Source: Myxococcales bacterium (GTDB taxonomy: Bacteria; Myxococcota_A; Polyangia; JAAYKL01). From it: DNA of 64,000 nucleotides. The stretch spans positions 20,752 through 84,751 of the forward strand of contig JAAYKL010000046.1 of NCBI GenBank assembly GCA_012522445.1. Reading direction: 5' to 3'. A program made the translations under genes and the position numbers. Positions 34,184 through 42,558 of the stretch are shown piece by piece. The first letter of the stretch is position 1; the number at the start of each line of letters is the position of its first letter. The notes below the pieces were generated by a model. That model had not been told where the DNA came from, did not search any database, and saw only the letters and a list, made by a program, of their open reading frames with translations.

Positions 34184-35103
34184 TGTCTGCTCCGCCCCGA
34201 CACCGCTGGCTGTACTTGGCGACGCACATTCTCCGCAGGGCCCCGAGCGGCATCCGCCGAAAGCCCTGGATTCACCTGCTCTCCATCCTCACGCTGTCGG
34301 CGGCCTTTCTCAGCTTTGCCGCCACCCTCACCGCCGCGATCAACATCAACGAAGTGGTCGCCCGGTGGATCGGCAGCGCCGAGATGACGGTCTACCTGCA
34401 CAAGGGCACCACCTCCGCGCAACTCGACGAGCTGCGCGACGCCGTGCTCGCCCTCGACGGCATCGCCAAGGTGGACACCGTGACGCCCGCGCAGGCCCGC
34501 ACCGACTTTTCGCGAGACCTGGGCGCGCTCAACGAAATCAACGCCTTCATCTCCGACGAGGCCTTTCCCGCCTCCCTCGACATCTACTTAACCCCCACCG
34601 CCTCCAGCGACGGACAGGCGCGGCAAGCCCTGGCCAAGCGCCTCGGAGAGGTCAAGATCATCGAAGAGGTGGAGCTGTACGACGACTGGTTCAACCGGCT
34701 CCACGCCCTCTCCACCATGGGGCGGACGGCGGCCCTCGGCCTGGGCGTCTTGGCCCTGGTGGTCTCCATCCTCGTGGTGGCGGCCACGATTCGCCAGGGT
34801 GTCAGCGCGCGCCGCCGCGAGATCGAAGTGATGCGCTTTGTCGGCGCCACCGAGCATTACGTGCGCGTCCCCTTTTTGATCGAAGGGGCGCTGGAGTCCC
34901 TGCTCTCCATGCTCATCGCCTTGGTCGCCCTGCACTTCTTGCTCAACCACGTGCAGGACTTGGCCGGGGACATCTTGCCCATGCTCGGCAGCGCCACCTT
35001 GATGCGGCTGCCGGGCAGCGTCCTCCTCGCCCTCATCGCCGGGGGCCTGCTGTCGGGGTTGTTGGGCGCCCGCATCTCCCTGCGCAAACTCGAAGAGGTG
35101 TGA
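34183..35103 (+). CDS. ftsX: Cell-division membrane protein FtsX
   Basis: The 306-residue membrane partner of FtsE has four hydrophobic helices: one near residue 35 (IHLLSILTLSAAFLSFAATL), then a periplasmic loop of about 120 residues, and three in the C-terminal half (LGLGVLALVVSILVVAATI, LESLLSMLIALVALHFLL, LLALIAGGLLSGLLGA). The conserved cytoplasmic REIEVMRFVGATEHYVRVPFL joins them. The periplasmic loop normally recruits an EnvC- or PcsB-type hydrolase regulator. ftsX is followed within three bases by a coiled-coil gene that could be that partner. Confidence 0.94.
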   Translation: MSAPPRHRWLYLATHILRRAPSGIRRKPWIHLLSILTLSAAFLSFAATLTAAININEVVARWIGSAEMTVYLHKGTTSAQLDELRDAVLALDGIAKVDTVTPAQARTDFSRDLGALNEINAFISDEAFPASLDIYLTPTASSDGQARQALAKRLGEVKIIEEVELYDDWFNRLHALSTMGRTAALGLGVLALVVSILVVAATIRQGVSARRREIEVMRFVGATEHYVRVPFLIEGALESLLSMLIALVALHFLLNHVQDLAGDILPMLGSATLMRLPGSVLLALIAGGLLSGLLGARISLRKLEEV

Positions 35104-35105
35104 GC

Positions 35106-35657
35106 GTGTTTCGTTGGCGCCACCGCATGGGGCTGTTCTGCTTGTGCACCGCGGTATCGCTGGCCGCCACCGCCGGAGACTTTGGCCACATCGCGTCCGA
35201 CGAGCTCGCCGAAGAAGCCGACGCGCGCCGACAAGATCTGCAGCGCACCGAGGAGCGCCTCCAGCACCTCGAGGCGACGCTAGCGACCTTGCAAGCACAA
35301 CAGCACGCCACCGAAGAGGAACTGCGCGCGCTCACCGAAACCCTGGAGGCCCACGCCGCCATCTTGTACCGCATCTCCCGCGGCGGAAAGGCCCTGCGCT
35401 ACCTCATGTCCGCAGAGACCGACGCCTCGTTCTTAAAGCGCGCCAACACGCTGAAGCGGCTGTTCACATCCCAGGTCAAGGCGCGGCGCGAGAAGGGCCT
35501 GCACCTCTCGTCCATCGAGGCGGACATCGCCCAGCGCGAGGCGGAGATAGGCACCGCCCAGGGCCTCGCCGAGGAGCTGCGCGAGACCATCGCCGAACTC
35601 GAAGCCGCGGTACAACAACGCGGCGCGGCGTCGTCACAACTGAGCGCGCGCCACTAG
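35106..35657 (+). CDS. Exported coiled-coil protein after ftsEX (EnvC-like, no peptidase domain)
   Basis: The 183-residue product has a short signal segment (LFCLCTAVSLAATAGD) and then almost continuous heptads from about residue 30 to 178 (ARRQDLQRTEERLQHLEATLATLQ and beyond). This resembles the coiled-coil half of EnvC/PcsB-type regulators, including an ILYRISRGGKALRYLMSAET segment. The C-terminal LytM/M23 domain that such proteins carry is absent; the frame stops at ARH. The start is GTG at 35106 with GAGGTG upstream; an in-frame ATG at 35127 is possible. It is probably an FtsX-binding periplasmic protein, either a natural short form or a truncated one. Confidence 0.72.
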   Translation: MFRWRHRMGLFCLCTAVSLAATAGDFGHIASDELAEEADARRQDLQRTEERLQHLEATLATLQAQQHATEEELRALTETLEAHAAILYRISRGGKALRYLMSAETDASFLKRANTLKRLFTSQVKARREKGLHLSSIEADIAQREAEIGTAQGLAEELRETIAELEAAVQQRGAASSQLSARH

Positions 35658-35701
35658 TCCGCTGCGGTCATCTCCCGGCGCCGACTTCTCGCCGCACGCC
35701 C

Positions 35702-36469
35702 TCACGCCAACGATTTGATTAGGTCTGCCAGACGCGCGGGCGCCTCCAGCATGGGCAGGTGCCCGATGCCCTCGAGCCACTTCACCTCGGCGGATGGGAG
35801 CAGCGCCGACATCTCCTGCGCGGCGGCGGGGATCACCAGGCGGTCGGCGGTGCCGTGCACAATCCAGATGCGCCCGGCAAAATCGTCGGGGAGCGGGGTG
35901 GCGCGGTGCTGTGCCACAGCGGCGCGCTGGGCGGAAAAGCCGCGTCCAGGGCCGAGGTGGTGCAGGCGGTCGTCGACCAGCAGGGCAAACTCGTCGCTGC
36001 GGTGATGCAAAAAATCTTCGGACACGCTGCAGGAGAGATTGCGGCGCACAATCTCGTCGGGGGTGCCGCGGCGCGATGCCAATGCCGCTGCGACCTCGGG
36101 GAGACGGTGGCGAAACAACCACTCCCCCGAGGGAAAGGCACCGCACAGCATGATGTGGGGCGCGTGTTCGCGGTGCTGCTGGGCCAGCGACAGGGCGATG
36201 AAGCCCGACATGGAGTGCCCCACCAGGACGTCCGCCGAGAGCCCCTCCGCCGCCAGCACATCGCCGACGGCCCGGGTCATTTGGGGGATGTCATATGGGC
36301 CATGTGGCGCCGGACTCGCCCCGCTGCCCAGGTTGTCGATTTGCACGCAGGTGAAGGACTTTTGCAGCAAGAGGATCGCGGTGTCGTAAATGTGCATGTC
36401 GAGCCCCATGCCGGGCAACAACACCACCGTCGGACCGTATCCCGTGATCGCGTAATGCAGGGCGTTCAT
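35702..36469 (-). CDS. Alpha/beta-hydrolase fold protein
   Basis: The 255-residue product has the oxyanion strand VVLLPGMGLDMHIYD, the nucleophile elbow GHSMSG, the acid in HGTADRLV and the His in GIGHLPMLEAP, so the catalytic triad is complete. LGSGASPAPHGPYDI is typical of the esterase/epoxide-hydrolase/BioH-like branch. The substrate cannot be deduced. It converges on the ftsEX operon and diverges from mlaE, so it is its own unit. Confidence 0.88.
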   Translation of the reverse strand: MNALHYAITGYGPTVVLLPGMGLDMHIYDTAILLLQKSFTCVQIDNLGSGASPAPHGPYDIPQMTRAVGDVLAAEGLSADVLVGHSMSGFIALSLAQQHREHAPHIMLCGAFPSGEWLFRHRLPEVAAALASRRGTPDEIVRRNLSCSVSEDFLHHRSDEFALLVDDRLHHLGPGRGFSAQRAAVAQHRATPLPDDFAGRIWIVHGTADRLVIPAAAQEMSALLPSAEVKWLEGIGHLPMLEAPARLADLIKSLA

Positions 36470-36582
36470 ATTGGTTTGCGCTGCTCCTTTCGCCGTATTA
36501 TGTCGTTTGCCGCGCGGGCGTGTTATATTCGCGGACGACGGATTCCGCTACAGAATCGCGCCGTGCTCCAAGGGGTGAACCG

Positions 36583-37401
36583 TTGAACATCTTCGACAAA
36601 ACCGGAAAGGCGTTTTTCAATTTCGTCCGGTACATCCTCGTCTTGTTCACCCTGTTCTACCTGTCTTTAAAGGTACTCTGGACCAATCGCAAACTCGGAC
36701 ACCGCGAATTTCTCCGGCAGGTCTTGATGCAAATTTACTTCACGGGCATCCAGGCCATCCTGCCCATCCTCGTCCTCGCGCTGCTCGTCGGCACATTCGC
36801 CATCATCAGCGCCATGGGAGGCGCCGCCTTCTCCGGGGCCGAACAAGTGGGGCGCGTGGTCACGGTGGTCCTCATCCGCGAGCTCGCGCCGCTGCTCACC
36901 GGCAGCATTATTATCGCGCGCTCGATCACCGCCATCACCACCGAGCTCGGCACCATGCGGGTGCAGCGCGAGATCGAAGCCCTCGAGGCCATGGGCATCT
37001 CCCCCATCCATCATTTGATTACGCCGCGCCTCGTCGGCGGCGTCCTCTCCTTTGCGGCGCTCACGGTCTTCTTCGGCTTCGTCGCGCTGATCAGCGGCTT
37101 CCTGATCGCCCAGACGATGGTGCCCATCCCCATCGAGCTCTTCGTCCACTTCGTCTTCTCCGCCGTGCAACCCACCGACATCCCCGCCCTGGGCATCAAG
37201 GTGCTGGGCGGCGGCGCCGGCATGTTCATCATCGCCTGCTACCACGGGCTCTCGGTTCGGCGCGCCTCCACCGAGGTGCCGGTGGCGGTCTCCACCGCAG
37301 CGCTCAACGCCTTTGTCTTCCTCATTGCGCTGCACGTGGGGGTCTCCGCCAGCATGTTTCTGCGCAGCAATTCCTTCGAGTTGCTCGGGGTCGTCCTATG
37401 A
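36583..37401 (+). CDS. mlaE: MlaE-type permease of a lipid ABC transport system
   Basis: The 272-residue membrane protein matches the MlaE permease family: FTGIQAILPILVLALLVGTF, IRELAPLLTGSIIIARSI, the cytoplasmic coupling segment GTMRVQREIEALEAMGISP, TPRLVGGVLSFAALTVFF and YHGLSVRRASTEVPVAVS. Mla systems move phospholipids between the two membranes. The start is TTG at 36583, with AAGGGG eight bases upstream; the longer frame adds 21 residues. Its stop overlaps the next ATG by four bases. Three genes (permease, ATPase-like, MlaD) form one operon. Confidence 0.92.
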   Translation: MNIFDKTGKAFFNFVRYILVLFTLFYLSLKVLWTNRKLGHREFLRQVLMQIYFTGIQAILPILVLALLVGTFAIISAMGGAAFSGAEQVGRVVTVVLIRELAPLLTGSIIIARSITAITTELGTMRVQREIEALEAMGISPIHHLITPRLVGGVLSFAALTVFFGFVALISGFLIAQTMVPIPIELFVHFVFSAVQPTDIPALGIKVLGGGAGMFIIACYHGLSVRRASTEVPVAVSTAALNAFVFLIALHVGVSASMFLRSNSFELLGVVL

Positions 37402-38114
37402 GACCGGCATTGGTACAAGTGCTCGACGCCCTGCAGTTCTGCGTCAGCGACACGCACTGGCACGTGCCGCCTTTCCACCTTCGCCCCGGCGAGTGGGCGA
37501 CCCTGGTGTCCGGCGACAGCCCCGATTTGATCGACCCTTCGGGGCCCTTAATCCGCACGCTGTTCACGCTGCGCTCCCCGGAACACGGCACGGTCTTCCT
37601 GCACAACCAGGACGCCTACGCCTTGCCCTACGTGGGCCAGCAGCGCCTGCGCGCCGAGATGGGCTTCGTCCCGAGCTCGGGCGGCCTGCTGTCCAACCGC
37701 ACCCTGCGCGACAACATCGCGCTGCCCCTCTCGCTGCACGCGCGCCTCACCTTTAAAGAGGAGGCCCTGCGCGTCGACGAACAGCTCGACCGCTTTGGGC
37801 TGCGCGCCGCCGATCACATGTTTCCCCACGAGGTCAACGGTTACACGCGGTGGCGGGCCTGCCTGGCGCGTGCCCTCATCCTCTCCCCGTCCATCGTGAT
37901 GCTAGAGGGGCTGGGCGACTGGGACATCGAGCGCGGCCAGGGGCTCGGATGGCAGCGCCTGCGCGAATACCGCCAGCGACAAGACAACGCCATCCTCATC
38001 GCCTTGCCCAGCGCGCATCCCGAATTTGAACAGTGGTTTCAACAGCAAGGCGGACACATCATCCGCTACCGCATCGCCGCAGAATTGCCCCTGCAAGGAG
38101 CCACCCACCGATGA
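37398..38114 (+). CDS. MlaF-like ABC protein with all catalytic motifs degenerate
   Basis: The 238-residue product occupies the ATPase position of an Mla operon and keeps the fold and spacing of MlaF. The Q-loop region GFVPSSGGLLSNRTLRDNI aligns with MlaF, but the catalytic motifs are lost. Walker A has no GxGK(S/T); the region reads VSGDSPDLIDPSGP (37-50). The signature LSGG is VNGY (146-149). Walker B ends MLEG, with Asp replaced by Glu 170 and the catalytic Glu by Gly 171. ATP hydrolysis is therefore not expected. The open frame is intact and coupled by ATGA overlaps at both ends, so it is not a decaying pseudogene by appearance. It may be a structural or regulatory subunit. Confidence 0.85.
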   Translation: MRPALVQVLDALQFCVSDTHWHVPPFHLRPGEWATLVSGDSPDLIDPSGPLIRTLFTLRSPEHGTVFLHNQDAYALPYVGQQRLRAEMGFVPSSGGLLSNRTLRDNIALPLSLHARLTFKEEALRVDEQLDRFGLRAADHMFPHEVNGYTRWRACLARALILSPSIVMLEGLGDWDIERGQGLGWQRLREYRQRQDNAILIALPSAHPEFEQWFQQQGGHIIRYRIAAELPLQGATHR

Positions 38115-39235
38115 AGTTTTACCTCAGCTACCGAGAGCGCATCGCCGGCTTCTTTTTGCTGGCCTCGCTGGTCTTCGTCATCTTGTTTGTCATCGGCGCC
38201 GCCATCGAGAACCAATGGCTCGTCCCCACCACGCACTACACCGTCTACGTGGAGCGCGCCGACGGCCTCCGCACCGGCTCTCCCGTGTTGTGGTCCGGCG
38301 TCAATGTCGGCTCTGTCAAAGAGCTCTCCATCCAGAGCAACAGCCGCGTGGCCGTCACCCTCTCCATCAAGGACGAACACACGCCCCAGCTCACCAGCGC
38401 CACCCGCGCCTCGGTGCAGCGCCACATGGGCATCGGCGAAAAGCGCATCCTGCTCACCAACCCCGCACCCCACGGCCGGCTCCGCGCCCACCCGCTGCAG
38501 CCCGGCAGCAGCATCCCCCTCGAAGAGCCGCGCGATCTGCTGGAGGTCTTGTCGTCCCTCGACCTCGGGCGCTACCTCGACACCCTCGATCGAGCGGTGA
38601 ACTCCATCGACGTCGTCCTGATCAAGCTCGAAGAGGAGAACCGCATGATGCGCATGTTCGAAGCCTTCGACCAGATGGGGCCCACCCTCGCCAACGCCAA
38701 CCTGCTGCTCACGGAGATGCGCGAGCCCATGGTCTCCCTCCTCACCGACCCCGCCTTGTCGCGATCGCTCCAGGGCGCCTCGCGCGTGTTCAACGACCCG
38801 CAAATCCAGCCGATGATCCGCAACATGTCGCAGTCGTTTGACCCCGAAAAGATCAACGAGCTGCTCGACCGCATCCACAAGCTCTCTGTCGACTTCGAGC
38901 GCGTACTCGCCGACGACGCGCCCTTCAACCAGTCCTTTGCCCGGCTCAACGCCCTCATGGACGACCCCAGCACCAACGACCTGATCCAGCAACTAGCGCA
39001 CCTCGCCGATCAAGTGGGGCACCTCACGTCCGACCTGCCCCAGATGGCCCAGGAGACCGGCAAAATTCTCAAGGACGTCTCGATTGTCTTGCGCGCCCTG
39101 CAGCGCTCGTGGCCCTTGAAGCGCCAATCGCGAAAAATCATTCAAGAGGATCTGGACGCCGCCGCCACCGCCACCGCCGATACCACCGCCGCCGACACCG
39201 CCGATGGCTCCCCCGCCACCCGCGAGAACCCCTAG
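38111..39235 (+). CDS. mlaD: MlaD-family (MCE-domain) lipid-transfer protein
   Basis: The 374-residue protein has one N-terminal membrane helix (IAGFFLLASLVFVILFVIGA) and an MCE domain at about 40-130: YTVYVERADGLRTGSPVLWSGVNVGSV and GIGEKRILLT. A long helical region (about 150-350) follows and the tail is Ala/Thr/Asp-rich. MCE proteins form hexameric rings or tubes that carry lipids across the periplasm; the long helical part could build an extended needle. AAGGAG lies upstream of the ATG. It overlaps the preceding gene by four bases. Confidence 0.92.
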   Translation: MKFYLSYRERIAGFFLLASLVFVILFVIGAAIENQWLVPTTHYTVYVERADGLRTGSPVLWSGVNVGSVKELSIQSNSRVAVTLSIKDEHTPQLTSATRASVQRHMGIGEKRILLTNPAPHGRLRAHPLQPGSSIPLEEPRDLLEVLSSLDLGRYLDTLDRAVNSIDVVLIKLEEENRMMRMFEAFDQMGPTLANANLLLTEMREPMVSLLTDPALSRSLQGASRVFNDPQIQPMIRNMSQSFDPEKINELLDRIHKLSVDFERVLADDAPFNQSFARLNALMDDPSTNDLIQQLAHLADQVGHLTSDLPQMAQETGKILKDVSIVLRALQRSWPLKRQSRKIIQEDLDAAATATADTTAADTADGSPATRENP

Positions 39236-39244
39236 GCTTTGGGC

Positions 39245-39808
39245 ATGCGACTCGCGCACAACCAATTCATCAAACACGGGCTGCGCTTCACCTGTCAGCG
39301 CTGCGGAAACTGCTGCCGCGCACGGGGCAATGTGCAGGCGGTCTTGGTGCCCGCATCCGAGGTCCCGCGCATCGCGGCGTTTTTGCAATTGTCGCCCAAT
39401 GACTTCCTCAACGCCCACTGCGACATCGACGCCGCAGGGGCTGTCTTCCTGCGCAGCGAGCGACGCGACTGCCGTTTTCTCGGCGCCGACAACCGCTGTT
39501 ACATTTATTCGGTGCGCCCCGCCCAATGCCGCGCCTGGCCGTTTTGGATCGAGAACCTCAACCCCGAGTCCTGGCAAAACAACGTGAAGACCGTGTGCCC
39601 GGGCGCCGACGTCGGGCGGTTGTGGCGAGCGAGAGACATCGACCGCATCGCCGCCGCACGCGATCGCGCCGAGGGGTTTTGCGCGGCGTCCCTCGCAGAG
39701 AACGAGCCCGCGAATCACGACTTCATTTATTTGTCAAGGCTGAATTTTGAGAATCGTTTCTCCCGCCGGCGGCGTCCCCAGCGGGCGTATTATCCATTTG
39801 CCAAATAA
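39245..39808 (+). CDS. YkgJ-family cysteine-cluster protein
   Basis: The 187-residue product has the zinc- or iron-binding cysteine pattern of YkgJ-like proteins (UPF0153). FTCQRCGNCCRARGNV is followed by CRFLGADNRCYIYSVRPAQC and a later VCPG. The cluster is near the N terminus, as usual; the biochemical role is unknown. The start is the ATG at 39245, nine bases after the mlaD stop; a TTG at 39239 is also possible. It may be co-transcribed with the Mla genes. Confidence 0.85.
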   Translation: MRLAHNQFIKHGLRFTCQRCGNCCRARGNVQAVLVPASEVPRIAAFLQLSPNDFLNAHCDIDAAGAVFLRSERRDCRFLGADNRCYIYSVRPAQCRAWPFWIENLNPESWQNNVKTVCPGADVGRLWRARDIDRIAAARDRAEGFCAASLAENEPANHDFIYLSRLNFENRFSRRRRPQRAYYPFAK

Positions 39809-39930
39809 AATTACCCTGCTAGTGTCCCTGCCGGTTTTCCCTTGGTGGATTTCGCCGCCACACAATCTGTGAACTGCGGCGTTCGATATAAAAATTACGC
39901 TCTCGCGCTTACACCACCTAAGGAGAAACT

Positions 39931-40836
39931 ATGCCCAAAAACCCGGTTCCCCCCCTATTTTTTCCATTTTTACCCCGTTTTTTCTCACTGCGTTACACCC
40001 CGACTGCACACCGCACCGCCGCTGGATTGCTGCTGTGCCTCGCGCTCACCGCGTCACTTTCGGCCCACGCCCTGCCCAAGAGCGACCACCTCTTCGGCAG
40101 AGAAGACGGCCGCGTCTGCGAATACCAGGAGTCCCTGGCGGAGCCTTGGCCCGTGACCGAGATGGGCGATTTGAGCGCCTTTTACCTGCCGGACGAGAGC
40201 GAAGTCGCCCTCATCGAGCGGCTGGCCCAGGGCATCTACCGCTGGAAGACCAAGCGCGATCACGGCTGGTGGGAGTGCGGCGAATTTTATCCCAAGGGGC
40301 CCGAGACTGAGGACCGCGCCATCCTGCTGGCCTACCGCATGGTGCGCGCCGTTCACCTGTTTGGTCTCGGCCGCGACAACGGAGACCTCACCCCGGAGGC
40401 GCTGGCCCACCACGTGTGGGGATTCGCCGGCACCATCGCCAACGAGTCCTCCTTTGATCGCTGCGCCGTGGGGTACTACTTTCGCAAGTGGGCGATCTCC
40501 AAAAAGATGGTCAAGGCCCGCACCCGCACCATCTCGTACGGCGAAGAGGAGATGCTCTCCGCCCTGACGGACCCGCGCTCATTCGGCTGGCTGCAGAGCA
40601 CCGGAGTGGACATCGGCTACTGCCAACTGCTGACGCGCTTTCACAAAGGCCCCTTGCACGAGATGATGCACCCCGAGCAGGGCCTGGAGATCTGCGCCTT
40701 TCACTTTCACGAGCGCGCGAAAAAGCTTGGCACCACGCGTCCTTGGCGCTATTGGCGGGGCTACGGGGCGACGTATTACGAGTCGCGCGTCGTGCAGCGC
40801 GCCAGGGCCATGGGGGCCTTGCCCGAAGAGATCTAA
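39931..40836 (+). CDS. Exported protein with lysozyme/lytic-transglycosylase-like core
   Basis: The 301-residue precursor has a signal peptide after a Pro/Phe-rich N terminus (AAGLLLCLALTASLSAHA). The middle contains GFAGTIANESSFDRCAVG and, later, GVDIGYCQLLTRFH, which recalls the catalytic ES and GxxQ motifs of SLT-type lytic transglycosylases; Glu in NESSFD would be the acid. The rest (PWRYWRGYGATYYESRVVQRA) also fits a lysozyme-like helical fold. AAGGAG precedes the ATG. Similarity is by motif only, so peptidoglycan cleavage is a hypothesis. It lies 22 bases before tgt, in the same direction. Confidence 0.65.
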   Translation: MPKNPVPPLFFPFLPRFFSLRYTPTAHRTAAGLLLCLALTASLSAHALPKSDHLFGREDGRVCEYQESLAEPWPVTEMGDLSAFYLPDESEVALIERLAQGIYRWKTKRDHGWWECGEFYPKGPETEDRAILLAYRMVRAVHLFGLGRDNGDLTPEALAHHVWGFAGTIANESSFDRCAVGYYFRKWAISKKMVKARTRTISYGEEEMLSALTDPRSFGWLQSTGVDIGYCQLLTRFHKGPLHEMMHPEQGLEICAFHFHERAKKLGTTRPWRYWRGYGATYYESRVVQRARAMGALPEEI

Positions 40837-40858
40837 TCGATCCAACCCGCTTCACTTC

Positions 40859-41974
40859 ATGACGACGACGCCCTTTTCATTTCGCATCACCCACACCGAC
40901 GGTCACGCGCGCACGGGCTTCATCGAGACGCCGCACGGCACCGTGCCCACGCCCGCCTTCATGCCCGTCGGCACCCGCGCGACGGTCAAGGCGCTCTCCC
41001 CCGAGGACGTGCGACAGAGCGGGGCCGCCATCTTGCTCGGCAACACCTACCACCTCATGCTGCGCCCCGGCGAAGCCCTCATCCAGCGCGCTGGCGGACT
41101 GGCGCGCTTCATGGCCTGGCACGGGCCCACCCTCACCGACTCCGGGGGCTTTCAAATTTTTAGCCTGAGCGCGCGCACCAAGGTCACCGATGACGGGGTG
41201 GTCTTCGCGTCGCACATCGACGGGCAACGCGTGCATTTGACCCCCGAACGCGCCATTGCCGTACAGGGCGCCCTCGGCTCAGACATCGCCATGGTCCTCG
41301 ACGAGTGTCCGCCGGGCGACGCGCCGCTGTCCGCGATTCAGCGCGCCATGGAGCGCACCACCCGGTGGGCAGAGCGCCAAATCGACGCGCCCAGGCCCGC
41401 GGGGCAAGCCCTCTTCGGCATCGTCCAGGGCGGGACGCACACCGCGCTGCGCCGGCAACACCTGGCGCAAATCGCCGACATGCCCTTCGACGGCATCGCC
41501 CTTGGCGGCTTGTCGGTAGGAGAGCCCATCCCGGAGATGTACCGCATCTTCGCCGAGATCGGCCCGCACATGCCCGCCCAGCGGCCGCGCTACGTCATGG
41601 GGGTCGGGACGCCCGCCGATCTGTTGACGGGCATCGAGTGCGGCATCGACATGTTCGACTGCGTGATGCCCACGCGCAACGCGCGCAACGGGCAGGTCTT
41701 TGTCCGCGGCGGCAAACTCAACATCAAGCACGCGCGCTTCGCCGACGACCCCGCGCCCCTCGACCCGCAATGCCAGTGCTACACCTGCCGCACCTTTGAG
41801 CGCCGCTACTTGCGCCACTTGTTCATGAGCCAGGAGCTGCTCATCCACCGCCTGCTGACCCTCCACAACCTGCAGCACTACGGCGACATGACCGCGCAGG
41901 CCCGGCAGGCCATTGCCACCGGCAATTTTGCGGCGATGAAAAAGGATTGGCTCGAAAGCGGCGAGGGCGACTGA
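40859..41974 (+). CDS. tgt: Queuine/preQ1 tRNA-guanine transglycosylase
   Basis: Tgt exchanges guanine 34 of certain tRNAs for preQ1 during queuosine synthesis. The 371-residue enzyme carries TDSGGFQIFSL (catalytic Asp), GIVQGG, the nucleophile Asp region DMFDCVMPTRNARNG and the zinc site CQCYTCRTFERRYLRHL. The length is standard. The start is the ATG at 40859, just after the previous gene; the open frame upstream has no Tgt character. No queA, secD or yajC follows, unlike many genomes. Confidence 0.96.
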   Translation: MTTTPFSFRITHTDGHARTGFIETPHGTVPTPAFMPVGTRATVKALSPEDVRQSGAAILLGNTYHLMLRPGEALIQRAGGLARFMAWHGPTLTDSGGFQIFSLSARTKVTDDGVVFASHIDGQRVHLTPERAIAVQGALGSDIAMVLDECPPGDAPLSAIQRAMERTTRWAERQIDAPRPAGQALFGIVQGGTHTALRRQHLAQIADMPFDGIALGGLSVGEPIPEMYRIFAEIGPHMPAQRPRYVMGVGTPADLLTGIECGIDMFDCVMPTRNARNGQVFVRGGKLNIKHARFADDPAPLDPQCQCYTCRTFERRYLRHLFMSQELLIHRLLTLHNLQHYGDMTAQARQAIATGNFAAMKKDWLESGEGD

Positions 41975-42009
41975 GCGCGCGCTCCCCAAACGCACGCCCC
42001 TCTCAGCGA

Positions 42010-42540
42010 TTACCGCGACAACCCGGAGAGCCGTTCGCGCTCTTGGCGTTCGTGGGCCAGCAGGGCGCGCTTCATGTCCAGGCCGTAAAAGTAACCGCCC
42101 AGCCCCGCCGTGCCGACCACGCGGTGACAGGGCACCACAATGGCCAGCGAATTGGTGCTCATGGCGGTGCCCACGGCCCGCGCGGCGCCGGGACTGCCCG
42201 CGGCCGCAGCGACCTCGCCGTAGGTGGCGGTCTCGCCGTAGGGGATGCGCATCGTCGCACGCCACACGCGCTGTTGAAAGTCGGTGCCGCGCAGGAGGAC
42301 CTCGCCCGGGGCAATGGCGCCAGGGCCCGGGGGCAAGAAGAGGCGCTCGGCCCACGACGCTGCCCGCGCGTCGTCGCGTTGGAAGCGCGCCTTGGGGAAG
42401 CGGTGCTGCACCGAGTAGCACAGCGCCGCAAGCTCCGTGGGATCGCCGCGCTGCACCGAGACCAGGCGGGTCGCGGTGGCGGCGATGAAAAACGTGTTGT
42501 ATGGCGTGGGGGAGAAACCGATGTAGAGGTCGAGGGACAT
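42010..42540 (-). CDS. ogt: Methylated-DNA-protein-cysteine S-methyltransferase
   Basis: The 176-residue suicide enzyme repairs O6-alkylguanine by transfer to its own Cys. The active site IVVPCHRVVG and the preceding helix-turn-helix FQQRVWRATMRIPYGETATYGEVA are clear, as is the C-terminal GGYFYGLDMKRALL. The N-terminal ribonuclease-like domain is short. It converges on tgt and lies 18 bases after the stop of the unknown gene at 42559, on the same strand. Confidence 0.95.
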   Translation of the reverse strand: MSLDLYIGFSPTPYNTFFIAATATRLVSVQRGDPTELAALCYSVQHRFPKARFQRDDARAASWAERLFLPPGPGAIAPGEVLLRGTDFQQRVWRATMRIPYGETATYGEVAAAAGSPGAARAVGTAMSTNSLAIVVPCHRVVGTAGLGGYFYGLDMKRALLAHERQERERLSGLSR

Positions 42541-42558
42541 GGCGAGCAGTGGCGAGGC

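Noticed and set aside
34146..35105. The upstream two thirds of a 503-residue frame ending at 35657
   Set aside because: It runs through ftsX in another frame with Arg/Pro-rich noise; only the part from GTG 35106 has coding character.
35658..35722. A frameshifted continuation of the EnvC-like gene into a LytM domain
   Set aside because: The alternative frame ends at 35722 and no peptidase motifs (HxxxD, HxH) follow in any plus-strand frame.
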